Source: JBKHYJ01 sp046565505 (GTDB taxonomy: Bacteria; Acidobacteriota; Blastocatellia; UBA7656). Taken from it: DNA of 60,558 nt. This document shows, one piece after another, positions 29,609 through 37,011 of this stretch. Location of the stretch: positions 1 through 60,558 of the forward strand of contig JBKHYJ010000078.1 of the NCBI GenBank assembly GCA_046565505.1, in the 5' to 3' direction. The stretch's first letter is position 1, and each line of letters begins with the position of its first letter. The notes beneath the pieces are model-generated. The model worked only from the letters and a program-made list of their open reading frames with translations. It had not been told where the DNA came from and made no database searches. A program made the position numbers and the translations under genes.

Positions 29609-30748
29609 TCATTTCTTGCGCCCGAATAATCGGCCCATCAGCATGCCGGCCTTGTCAGGCGCGGAGCTTTCACCTGCCTCCGATTCGTTGAGAACAATGC
29701 CTACCCTGCGGCCTTCCGGCACGAGGGCCAGCGCGTCTGTCACACGGCTGTGACGAGTGACGCCGGCGCGGGCGACGACTATAGTCCCATCCGCCACTGA
29801 CGCCAGGTGTTGCGCGTCGGCGTAAGCCAAAATGGCCGGCGCGTCGATCACAACGAAGTCGAACTGCCGGCGGAGCGCCGCGAGGGTGTTCCCGAAGCCC
29901 GCCGATACGAGCGCGTTGCTCATGCCGCCGGCCGGTCCCTCACGCTCGCCCTGCTCGGAGGGGAGTGCCGGGGCCATTACGTAAAGTCCGTTCGGGTCGA
30001 TGCGGACTATCGCGCTGGCCAAGCCGGATAAATCATCAGCTACATTTAAACATCCGCGAGACGGGGCCAGGCCGAGCATGCGGCAAATGGACGAAGGGCG
30101 CATGCTGGCGTCTATCAAAAGCACTCGCCGCTCGGAGCGCCTTGTCATGGACCACGCGAGATTAATAGCGACGGTGCTCTTGCCTTCGCCCGCTTCGGCG
30201 CTGGTGATAAGAAGCGTCTTGAGATTGCGGCCGGGGGCCTCGTTCATGACACGGACCGCGAGCGAGCGGTATCGCTCATTCGCGAGCGCGTCCCCTGCTG
30301 TCAGCGTGACTAGGTGCGGGTCGATAGTCAGGCCATTGACGTTTGCAATCTCGCTAGGCTCTTCAAAAATCGGCGCATGAGCTTGTGAAGCGCGCGGCGC
30401 GGAGAATGGCGCGGCAGATGTACCTGCGGCGAATGATTCAACGCGGCGACGCGCATCGAGTGATACGGCTAGCGGCGCGGCTGACGTTTCAGTCGGATTG
30501 AAGCCGCCGTCCGACTGAAACGTGGAGGCAGTCGCCGCGCTACCGCAATTAAAGTAGAACTCTTCGGCCGAATCTTCGCGCGTAATAGATGCTTGAGGCA
30601 CGGGAAAGCCCTCGACGATCTTTGTCGCCGCGCCCCCGCCACCGACGCCGGGCTTACCACCCGCGGCGCACGACGCGGGGCGTCCGATGGGGCGCTCGCG
30701 GCCCGGCAGCCGGTCTGCTTTCACAAGTGCGTTATAGACTCTTCCCAT
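29609..30748 (-). CDS. CpsD/CapB-family tyrosine-kinase-like ATPase
   Basis: 379 residues. The first 140 residues are a variable, low-complexity linker starting MGRVYNALVKADRL. Walker A is SAEAGEGKST (about 183-192), Walker A' is RRVLLIDASM (about 208-217) and Walker B is FVVIDAPAI. Family members phosphorylate tyrosines in their own C-terminal cluster and control polymer length with Wzz. Here the tail (about 355-379) ends in LMGRLFGRKK with no tyrosine cluster, so the usual autophosphorylation control cannot operate in the same way. It lies 30 nt downstream of the ExeA-like ATPase. Confidence 0.9.
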   Translation of the reverse strand: MGRVYNALVKADRLPGRERPIGRPASCAAGGKPGVGGGGAATKIVEGFPVPQASITREDSAEEFYFNCGSAATASTFQSDGGFNPTETSAAPLAVSLDARRRVESFAAGTSAAPFSAPRASQAHAPIFEEPSEIANVNGLTIDPHLVTLTAGDALANERYRSLAVRVMNEAPGRNLKTLLITSAEAGEGKSTVAINLAWSMTRRSERRVLLIDASMRPSSICRMLGLAPSRGCLNVADDLSGLASAIVRIDPNGLYVMAPALPSEQGEREGPAGGMSNALVSAGFGNTLAALRRQFDFVVIDAPAILAYADAQHLASVADGTIVVARAGVTRHSRVTDALALVPEGRRVGIVLNESEAGESSAPDKAGMLMGRLFGRKK

Positions 30749-30778
30749 ATCTCAACAAGCCTTATCGCCGGCCGAGCA

Positions 30779-31864
30779 TTACTTCTTAGTTACACGCAGG
30801 CGGGAGAAAAACCTTAAATCCTCTTCCGAATCGCTACCGCCTTGAGGCTGGATAATGAATCTCGCGCCGTCGTTCGTAACCGCGCCGTAGCGGCTGGCGC
30901 TCGCGCCCCCGGTGTCACGGCGAACGTAACTGGTGTTAGTCGCAGGCCGAGCGCTCAATCGGCCCAGGGCGGCGACGACCTGGGGACCAGGGGCCGGGGC
31001 CGTATAACTCTTCTGCCCAGCGGCGGATTCGGGAATCGCGTGCGCGGAGGCGGCCGGGACCGGAGCCAGGTCTAGTTCTTCAACTACGTCTCGGATGATT
31101 GACGCGGTAACGCGCGGGCTCCCATGGCCGAAGCCGGTGAGAAGGGCGTTATCGCAGATGTTATTTACTACGCGGGGAATGCCGCCTGAGAAATGATGAA
31201 TCAGGCGTATCGCTTCAGGCTCGAACAGGTTTTCATCCCTCGCGCCGGCGATGCGCAGCCGCCAACGTATGTACTCGAACGTCTCGTGCGGGGCGAGCGC
31301 GTTGATGGAACATTTGAGGCTTACGCGCTGCTTGAGCTGTCGAAGCTCCGGCCGCGCAAAGAGGTCATGAAGCTCCGGCTGCCCGCACAGAATGATTTGA
31401 AGCAGCTTGTCGCGATTCGTCTCAAAGTTGGAGAGCAATCGAATTTCTTCGAGCAGGTGGGCGGGCAACAGGTGGGCCTCGTCAACGATAAGCACTGTGC
31501 GAAGCCCCTGCGCGTGACGGTACATCAAGACCTGCCCGAGCAGGCGTAGCATCGCGGATTTCGACTGCTGCGGGCGCAGCCGGAATTCGCCGGCCAAGAA
31601 ATCAAAGAACTCTTCAGTGGAGAGCAGCGGGTTGAATACGTATGCCGCGAGCACCGAATGGTCGAGCGATTGAAGCATGGAGCGCAGCGTCGTGGTCTTC
31701 CCTGTCCCGACCTCGCCGGTTACGACGACGATGCCTTTGCCGTTTTCGACGCCATACTGGAGATTGGCGAAGACTTCCAGCATGCTCTCGGTTCGGAACA
31801 GATACTTGGGGTCGGGGGCCAGGCTGAATGGTATGTCGCGCAGTCCGTAAAATTCCTGATACAT
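30779..31864 (-). CDS. ExeA/XrtA-associated AAA+ ATPase
   Basis: 361 residues. It opens MYQEFYGLRDIPFSLAPDP, the signature start of ExeA-like and XrtA-associated ATPases. Walker A is GEVGTGKTT (50-58) and Walker B is TVLIVDEAHLL (about 123-133). The arginine-finger region follows near residues 215-240. Residues about 265-361 are a low-complexity, probably cytosolic tail. In exosortase-type loci these ATPases accompany chain-length and polymer genes; no exosortase gene is in this window. It lies 59 nt after the Wzz-like gene. Confidence 0.92.
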   Translation of the reverse strand: MYQEFYGLRDIPFSLAPDPKYLFRTESMLEVFANLQYGVENGKGIVVVTGEVGTGKTTTLRSMLQSLDHSVLAAYVFNPLLSTEEFFDFLAGEFRLRPQQSKSAMLRLLGQVLMYRHAQGLRTVLIVDEAHLLPAHLLEEIRLLSNFETNRDKLLQIILCGQPELHDLFARPELRQLKQRVSLKCSINALAPHETFEYIRWRLRIAGARDENLFEPEAIRLIHHFSGGIPRVVNNICDNALLTGFGHGSPRVTASIIRDVVEELDLAPVPAASAHAIPESAAGQKSYTAPAPGPQVVAALGRLSARPATNTSYVRRDTGGASASRYGAVTNDGARFIIQPQGGSDSEEDLRFFSRLRVTKK

Positions 31865-31923
31865 GAAATTATCCCGCTTTCTCTTCCTTTCACCTGATTT
31901 AAATGACTAATGGTGGGGAAGTT

Positions 31924-33492
31924 CTACTTTTCGCTTAAGAGGAAAAAGATGCGGGTGACGATAAAAATCTGGGAAAGCGCGAGGGTCGCCGCGGCGGCCG
32001 TGGCCGCGCGGAGGGCGAGTCTTATCTTCGCGCGGCGGCCGGCCAGGTTCTGCTCCTCGGCGGTCAAAGATTTGGGTATCGACGCGAGGAGAGGGACCCG
32101 CGCGTACCGCTCAACGTCTCTGGCATCCTGGAGTGACGCGAGCCCGCGGCTCCCCGCCAGGACCGCGAAACAGGCTCCGGCAGCCAATCCCGTGGCCGCC
32201 GCCGCGAGCATCAGGAGCCAGCGGTCAGGTGATATAGGTTCCCGCGGCAAGGTGGCATCTTCGACCAGGCGCGACTGCTCGGGCCGCGCGGCAGGGGCGG
32301 GACTCCGCTTCGAGTCGGCCTCCTGGACTATCGCCATCAGCTCTTCGTGTTCCCGCCTGAGCCCGAGGTACTGTTGTGCCAGCCCCGACAGCGGCGCGGC
32401 GCGGCGCGCGGGGATCATGGCCGACGATTGTGAGGCGGTCTGGGCAGGCTGGCTCGACATGCGCCGCGCCATCTCGCGGTTGTTGATTTCAAGCTCAAGC
32501 TTTAGTCGGTTGCACTCCGATTCGAGCGCGCCTAATTCGCGGGCCTCTGGCGACTGACCCGCCTGATCGACATCTTGCAGGCGCAGCTCTTCGATCTGGC
32601 GATTGATTGCGGTTATCTGATCCGTTATGGCGGCGACGCGGGGGTGCTTGTCCGTAAGCTCCTGGCGATTGATCAAAGTATCGCGCTGCCCTTGAAGCTC
32701 CGCGCGCTTTGAGATTAGAAGTGCGTAAGTCGGGTTGTCGCGCAGAGTTGACGTCTTCTTTTGCTGCTCGATCACGCGGCGTTGCGCTGTTACGCGGCGT
32801 TCCAAATCCGCGAGTTGTTGCTGGATCAGGTACTGCCGGTCTTTAAGACTTTCTATCGTCATCTGCTGCGCGCGGGCGGCGTCTTGCGGGATTCGCGCGA
32901 CTGATGGCGCGGGGGCAATCGGGGCCGCCTCATTGATCGCGAGCAGCCAGGGCGCTTTCACTTCGAGATGGTGCAACTGAGAAGATAATTCGGCGGCTCG
33001 TCGGCGCAGTTGGTCCGTTTCGTCGCCGGTTGACTGGGCGGTCGCTGCTTTCCGGCTCTCTGCTACCAGTTGGCGGGCAAGTTCTGCCGTGATTTCCTGG
33101 GCGGTCACCGGGTCGGCCGCGCGATAGGAGATGGTGAACTGGTTCTCTAGAGTTGGATCCTCACTAACGCTGATGCCGGCGCGCACCTGCGAAGCCAGCT
33201 CACTGACGCGCGCTCCTTCCTCAGCCTCCCGCTTGAACAGGCCGCGCCTGACGAGTATCTCTTCCAGCCGCGCAAGGTCACGCGCCTGCTGCCCTAGGCC
33301 GACCGCGCGGCGGCCCGGCTCGGCGGCGGGCTCGATGATTATAGAGGCCGAAGACTCGTAAATATCAGGCACTCGCTTGAGCGCGACGCCTGCGGCGACG
33401 CCGAACACAATCGCGCTTACGATGACGATTGATCCGTGGCGGCGCGCGGCACGGGCGTAATCGGTTAAGGTACGGGGTGACGGCGAATTCAT
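31924..33492 (-). CDS. Wzz-like polysaccharide chain-length determinant
   Basis: 522 residues from the ATG at 33492 (a GTG two codons upstream is also possible). An N-terminal helix (about 20-40, VIVSAIVFGVAAGVALKRVP) and a C-terminal helix pair (about 430-520) enclose a long helical, coiled-coil periplasmic region with repeated Gln/Glu/Arg-rich stretches (near 210-310). The first helix is followed by YESSASIIIEP, as in Wzz proteins. It probably sets polymer length together with the CpsD-like ATPase. It is the first gene of the minus-strand polysaccharide set. Confidence 0.92.
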   Translation of the reverse strand: MNSPSPRTLTDYARAARRHGSIVIVSAIVFGVAAGVALKRVPDIYESSASIIIEPAAEPGRRAVGLGQQARDLARLEEILVRRGLFKREAEEGARVSELASQVRAGISVSEDPTLENQFTISYRAADPVTAQEITAELARQLVAESRKAATAQSTGDETDQLRRRAAELSSQLHHLEVKAPWLLAINEAAPIAPAPSVARIPQDAARAQQMTIESLKDRQYLIQQQLADLERRVTAQRRVIEQQKKTSTLRDNPTYALLISKRAELQGQRDTLINRQELTDKHPRVAAITDQITAINRQIEELRLQDVDQAGQSPEARELGALESECNRLKLELEINNREMARRMSSQPAQTASQSSAMIPARRAAPLSGLAQQYLGLRREHEELMAIVQEADSKRSPAPAARPEQSRLVEDATLPREPISPDRWLLMLAAAATGLAAGACFAVLAGSRGLASLQDARDVERYARVPLLASIPKSLTAEEQNLAGRRAKIRLALRAATAAAATLALSQIFIVTRIFFLLSEK

Positions 33493-33498
33493 TCTCAC

Positions 33499-33956
33499 TC
33501 GCTTCTTCCCGGGCTGGCTGTCCGGTCCGGGAGTATCAGTGACACGAAGGTGGCGGGGCTGACGGCCTCGCCATTAATAATGAAAGAAAAAATCGAGCGG
33601 ATTTTCCAGGCGCGGTCTCACGCGCGGTTCGCCTACGAGTCGCCCGCGTAAAGCCGAGCGCTTTGGGCGACTCATGTGGTGAATGGGTCGTAACTCAGGG
33701 CAGATATTAAAACTGTTGACATTGAAATGTGCTTATTTTATAACCTTGCGCGAAGCTACATTTTACCCGGCTCAGGTGCCCGTTTCTCTTAAGCGGGCCG
33801 CGACAGATTTAGAAGTTGTCCTGCTCTCGCCCAATCCCAGCCTCTCTGCCCCTAGATGCCAATCGCGTTGCCGAATCGTGAGATCGGTTTGCCTGACCGC
33901 ACATATCCGTCCGCGGCCTCCGACTGGCAAGAACCGCAAAGAGGAAAAACTTTTCT
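33499..33956. other. 458-nt divergent region upstream of wzz-like and LuxR genes
   Basis: The stretch is clearly more AT-rich than the flanking genes. It holds the near-consensus plus-strand promoter listed at 33716-33744 and presumably a minus-strand promoter for the polysaccharide operon, which I could not define. No protein-coding frame is convincing. Confidence 0.7.
33716..33744 (+). promoter_or_regulatory. Sigma-70-type promoter of the PAS-LuxR gene
   Basis: TTGACA (33716-33721), 17-bp spacer, TATAAC (33739-33744). This is the best housekeeping promoter in the window. It leaves a leader of about 200 nt before the ATG at 33957. Confidence 0.82.
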
Positions 33957-34580
33957 ATGTTAGCTCAAGGGTCTTATGCATCCACACAGATCGAACCGCC
34001 TATGTCGGAGGTCTCAGACAGGCTTTATTGCCTGGCCGCCGCGCTTGATGAGATAAACGAGGGTGCAATCTTCCTGAATTCAGAAGGGCAATTGATTTGG
34101 CATAATCGCGCGTTTGATAAGCTGCTGGTCGAGAATCGCGAAGGCCATCTCCTGGTGGCGGCGGTCATAGAATGTGCGTCTGATTTTTACCATGAAACGT
34201 ATAACTCACACGGCGCGGTCCGACGGGGCGAGGAATCTATGGTGCGCGACCTGACGGTCGGTCGCATTGAGCATGAGATCCACTGCACGATGATGCCGGA
34301 AGGTATGCTGGGCCCGAATAGCTACGCGTTATGTCTGGTGAAGCGTTCGGCGTCGCGCTGGTCGAGCTATGAAGAGCACCTGCGCCAGACCTGGGGGTTG
34401 ACCGAGCGAGAAGCGCAGGTCGCGGTCGAGTGTCTGCGCGGCAATAAGAATTTGGAGATTGCCGAGCGGCTCAGGATCAGCGTAGAAACGGTCAATAAAC
34501 ACCTCGACAAGGTTTACCAAAAGGCCAACGTGCGTGGCCGCGCGGAGCTTGCCTCGCGCCTGCTAGATAGCGGGCTGTGA
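33957..34580 (+). CDS. LuxR-family regulator with N-terminal PAS-like domain
   Basis: 207 residues. Residues about 25-120 look like a PAS fold: ALDEINEGAIFLNSEGQLIWHNRAFDKLL and a MMPEGMLGPNSYALCLVKR closing strand. Residues about 140-205 are a LuxR-type HTH: LTEREAQVAVECLRGNKNLEIAERL and SVETVNKHLDKVYQK. AGAGGA precedes the ATG at a rather long spacing of about 11 nt. It has its own strong promoter, is divergent from the polysaccharide operon and probably controls it. No phosphoacceptor receiver domain is present, so the PAS domain is the likely signal input. Confidence 0.9.
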   Translation: MLAQGSYASTQIEPPMSEVSDRLYCLAAALDEINEGAIFLNSEGQLIWHNRAFDKLLVENREGHLLVAAVIECASDFYHETYNSHGAVRRGEESMVRDLTVGRIEHEIHCTMMPEGMLGPNSYALCLVKRSASRWSSYEEHLRQTWGLTEREAQVAVECLRGNKNLEIAERLRISVETVNKHLDKVYQKANVRGRAELASRLLDSGL

Positions 34581-34871
34581 TGATTCCGCCGCACTTGATG
34601 ATGAGAATACCGTAATGGCTGCCGCTATCGTGTGAACGCTTTGAAGTGATTCGACCGAATCGATTCTGGATGCAAAAATTGCGGAATGAGTCGCGGCAAA
34701 TGGCGCCGCCCCTGCCCTGCTACGAGTATTGGTTTCACCCACCCCTATACACTCATTAAAAAGACGCTTCGCCCTAGCGCGTGTTTTCAGGGTCGGCGAA
34801 TCCCTGAAAGCTGCCGGCGATTGTCTCTAAAGACTTGCGCGCGCAAAGTGTAAGGCTTATTTTTAATTCTG

Positions 34872-35138
34872 ATGCAGATTGAGAAAGCCTCTCCGACCGT
34901 GTTCACATCACTAGCTGATGGCACGGGCGTGCTATTAAACTTAGATACGCTCTTTTACTACAGCCTCAACCGGACCGGGTCAGTCCTTTGGCAAAGGATC
35001 GAAGAAGGAGTCGTGACCCTGGATGAGCTTCTTCGCGTCACGGGCGAACGCTTCGAGGTAGGGGAAGACGCCGCCCGCCCTCCCGTCGTCAAGTTCATTG
35101 AGCAACTCGAAGTCTTCAGGATGATACGCATCTTTTAA
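34872..35138 (+). CDS. PqqD-family small protein
   Basis: 88 residues with the winged-helix pattern of PqqD/RRE proteins: LADGTGVLLNLDTLFYYSLNRTGSVLWQRIEEGVVTLDEL, then a VVKFIEQLEVFRMIRI helix. PqqD folds bind leader peptides of peptide substrates, and stand-alone copies are frequent in exosortase/XrtA-type polysaccharide loci. No precursor peptide, radical SAM enzyme or PQQ gene is near, so a quinone cofactor role is unlikely. Weak ribosome binding site. It follows the LuxR gene on the same strand after 291 nt. Confidence 0.85.
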   Translation: MQIEKASPTVFTSLADGTGVLLNLDTLFYYSLNRTGSVLWQRIEEGVVTLDELLRVTGERFEVGEDAARPPVVKFIEQLEVFRMIRIF

Positions 35139-35675
35139 TCGGAACGCTCCCGGCTAATCTTAGAGCTATTCAAAATAAACCTTTCCTTAAGGTCATGCGG
35201 ATAAATGCGGCGTGATTGACGCCGGCTCCTTCGTGCTGTTTTATACGTCGGCCTTCGGGCCTAAGCCTGCCTTTACATTCTACGGTAAACCACCGCTCAC
35301 AACCGGGCGGGAGTGACGCTGATTGTCATTGCCGGATTCCAGAATTTGTTAACCCATTCGGGTGAGCCGGCAGGCGGTCGTGATTTTCTAATAACTTAGC
35401 ACTACCTGAACAGGGCTTGAGCACCGGCACAGGCGTTGCTGAAAGGCTAAGTTGAAGGCTGCACGGCGGCTGAGGTTACGGGGGCAATGTCGGTCACCGT
35501 CAGGCCGAGAGAAGCACTTTAAAATGCCACAAAAGCCAATGTTAAGCAGCAATATCGGCTTTTGTGGCTTGCCTCATCTATAAAGTATTTTCAGAGTATT
35601 CGCCTTCTCTTAACGTAGCTGTAACGATCCGCATTTATAATTTGATGGAAAGGCTGCAAATTAGGAGGTGGTCAC
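35139..35675. other. 537-nt intergenic region, AT-richer than surroundings
   Basis: No convincing gene. It holds the 12-bp perfect inverted repeat at 35526-35568 and, just before the small gene at 35676, a TATAAT (35636-35641) without a good -35 partner. Much of 35200-35500 shows nothing I can name. Confidence 0.65.
35526..35568. repeat. Perfect 12-bp inverted repeat with 19-nt loop
   Basis: GCCACAAAAGCC (35526-35537) and GGCTTTTGTGGC (35557-35568) are exact reverse complements. No T tract follows, so it is not a standard terminator on the plus strand. It lies about 100 nt upstream of the small gene at 35676 and could be an mRNA hairpin, an operator dyad or the remains of a small mobile repeat. 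Confidence 0.85.
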
Positions 35676-35867
35676 ATGCCAGCTTTATCATCAAGCATTG
35701 AAGCATTCAACCCCGGACAGAGAGTTCAAACGAGTTTTGGATTAGGAACTATATCGGCAGTTGGCCATGTAGATTCGATACTTTACGTAATGCTGTCAGA
35801 ACAGCCCGCCGGTCTCTACCTTTTCCATCCCGACCAGGTAGAGGCAATAAATAAGGACACTAAATAG
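35676..35867 (+). CDS. Small conserved-looking hypothetical protein
   Basis: 63 residues. The TTAGGAGGTGGTCAC sequence before the ATG is one of the strongest ribosome binding sites in the window, and TATAAT lies 40 nt upstream. The sequence FNPGQRVQTSFGLGTISAVG, then ILYVMLSEQPAGLYLFHPDQV suggests a small all-beta SH3/KOW-like barrel. Base composition is clearly less GC-rich than that of the flanking operons. Function is unknown. Confidence 0.72.
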   Translation: MPALSSSIEAFNPGQRVQTSFGLGTISAVGHVDSILYVMLSEQPAGLYLFHPDQVEAINKDTK

Positions 35868-35907
35868 CTTACAATTACGGCCCGTGCTCGAGGCAAGAGA
35901 GCTTATT

Positions 35908-36039
35908 ATGGAATTCATGACTGTCACGGCTAAATCCGATGGGCGGCGCTATATTGCAATCTACCGCAAATGGTTCAATGAAAAATTGGGCGCTTGGGAG
36001 TTAGAAATGGTCCCGGGCACGTTAAGGTGGCTAAATTAA
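35908..36039 (+). CDS. Possible 43-residue small protein
   Basis: An open frame of 44 codons encodes MEFMTVTAKSDGRRYIAIYR and a Trp-rich end (KWFNEKLGAWELEMVPGTLRWLN, read in two parts). It begins 40 nt after the previous small gene and is preceded by a weak AAGAGAG. The alternation of charged and aromatic residues resembles a real small protein rather than random sequence. Its stop codon shares a TTAA palindrome with the stop of the minus-strand gene that follows. Confidence 0.4.
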   Translation: MEFMTVTAKSDGRRYIAIYRKWFNEKLGAWELEMVPGTLRWLN

Positions 36040-36230
36040 GAGTGTATCTCGAAAAAAGCATCTATGCTCTGAAGTAATTGCTCTTTCATCTGCTCTTTCG
36101 TACCCTCAAGGGTATGCATTGTAACCTGGCGCGTCTTACCATCCTCCGTCAAAACCTGGGCATGCTCGACGGCCCCAATCTCCTCCCCAACAATCAGCCT
36201 CATTCCATAGATTAAAATAAGTTTTTCCAT
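36036..36230 (-). CDS. Small hypothetical protein, convergent with preceding genes
   Basis: 64 residues: MEKLILIYGMRLIVGEEIGA, then AEHAQVLTEDGKTRQVTMHTLEG, then a helix ending SIDAFFEIHS. The pattern beta-beta-beta-helix suggests a compact fold. No good Shine-Dalgarno, but codon pattern and composition are coherent. It overlaps the 43-residue frame tail to tail by 4 nt. Not recognised. Confidence 0.55.
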   Translation of the reverse strand: MEKLILIYGMRLIVGEEIGAVEHAQVLTEDGKTRQVTMHTLEGTKEQMKEQLLQSIDAFFEIHS

Positions 36231-36405
36231 AACGGTAGTTTAATAGCACGAGTACTTGAATGGAATGCCATTCAATAAAGAAAAATTTAATTCATCCGAA
36301 AGAGGCGTAAGTCTTATACTTAAAAGACTTTGGAGTGAAGGTTTGAAAATATTGCGTGATCTTAATATTTTACTTTAACTTTTTTCTTGCATCCTGTTGA
36401 AAGGT

Positions 36406-36471
36406 ATGGTACAAACTGGATCCGTAAACAACACCGCTTTATGTTCCTGCCATAAAGCGGTACTGTTTTAG
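36406..36471 (+). other. Possible short leader open frame (21 codons)
   Basis: ATG at 36406 follows GAAAGGT directly and runs to a TAG at 36469-36471, encoding MVQTGSVNNTALCSCHKAVL plus Phe. It overlaps the first hairpin of the candidate RNA, so translation would open that hairpin. Spacing of the Shine-Dalgarno is too short for confidence. Confidence 0.2.
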
Positions 36472-36555
36472 CGGTGCGTCGGGGTTAGGAACATTCAGAA
36501 AGGGGGCTACTGAATGTTCAAGGGGGCTTGTCGATTAGACGACCTGGCGCACCGC
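36433..36555 (+). ncRNA. Candidate structured non-coding RNA or leader element
   Basis: Several exact stems lie within about 125 nt. Stem 1: ACCGCTTTATG (36433-36443) with CATAAAGCGGT (36451-36461), 11 bp, 7-nt loop. Stem 2: GAACATTCAG (36489-36498) with CTGAATGTTC (36510-36519), 10 bp, 11-nt loop. An enclosing stem pairs 36471-36480 with 36546-36555 (10 bp, one G-U). A small GTCG/CGAC stem lies at 36530-36543. AAGGGGGCT occurs twice (36500, 36520), once in the stem 2 loop. ATGTTCCT (36441-36448) can also pair with AGGAACAT (36487-36494), giving an alternative fold. No known RNA class was recognised. Confidence 0.55.
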
Positions 36556-36858
36556 ATCATCATACTTGTTTAAATCTTCTGAGTCAAGAAGTTCTTACCT
36601 TTCGTCTGCTTCTTCGCACCCCGCTCTCATCTCCCACTCGAAAGAGCTTTAATACTTCTCGATTCAACCGCGGAAGGTATTGTCTTGTGAGTGAGTTGAC
36701 GTGACGGCTGATTAATCTACTCAAAAACAGCAGTCATTTAAGCCCTGCGGCTAATCATCGGCGGCTGAAAGAAGTTAAGACATGCCCGTTTCGCCTACCG
36801 ACGGACAAAGCTACTTCCGGCAAGAAGGCATCCGCACACGTAACTCCTATCGCTTGGA

Positions 36859-36893
36859 TTGACAATGCTTTGAAGCCTATGCTAAAAGCATTG
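36859..36893 (+). promoter_or_regulatory. Candidate promoter with operator-like dyad upstream of nuoC
   Basis: TTGACA (36859-36864), 18-bp spacer, TAAAAG (36883-36888). A perfect 9-bp inverted repeat, CAATGCTTT (36863-36871) and AAAGCATTG (36885-36893), covers the spacer and -10 region with centres 22 bp apart, as expected for a dimeric repressor. It would leave a leader of about 120 nt before the nuoC ATG. Confidence 0.6.
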
Positions 36894-37011
36894 CGACAAG
36901 TGGCTTGAATTTTATTGGCAACATTTCTATTCTAAGAGCAGTCATAGCCGTCCTATTAGAATTTCAGAGCGCACCGCGGGCGTCTTTGCGTGTGGTGTTT
37001 TGGACCGTATA

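Larger units (their letters stand above)
36231..37011. other. 781-nt AT-rich non-coding stretch before nuoC
   Basis: The longest gene-free stretch in the window. It holds the candidate structured RNA at 36433-36555, a possible 21-codon leader frame at 36406 and the promoter/dyad before nuoC at 36859-36893. Between 36560 and 36850 I see only short weak hairpins and a 26-codon frame at 36782 without a ribosome binding site. Confidence 0.7.

Noticed and set aside
34872..35138. PQQ biosynthesis gene
   Set aside because: Only a PqqD-like fold is present, with no other pqq gene; polysaccharide context fits better.
36782..36862. 26-codon frame before nuoC
   Set aside because: No ribosome binding site and runs into the candidate promoter.
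36231..36999. Possible nuoA or nuoB remnants upstream of nuoC
   Set aside because: No membrane helices or cysteine motif of these subunits in any frame.
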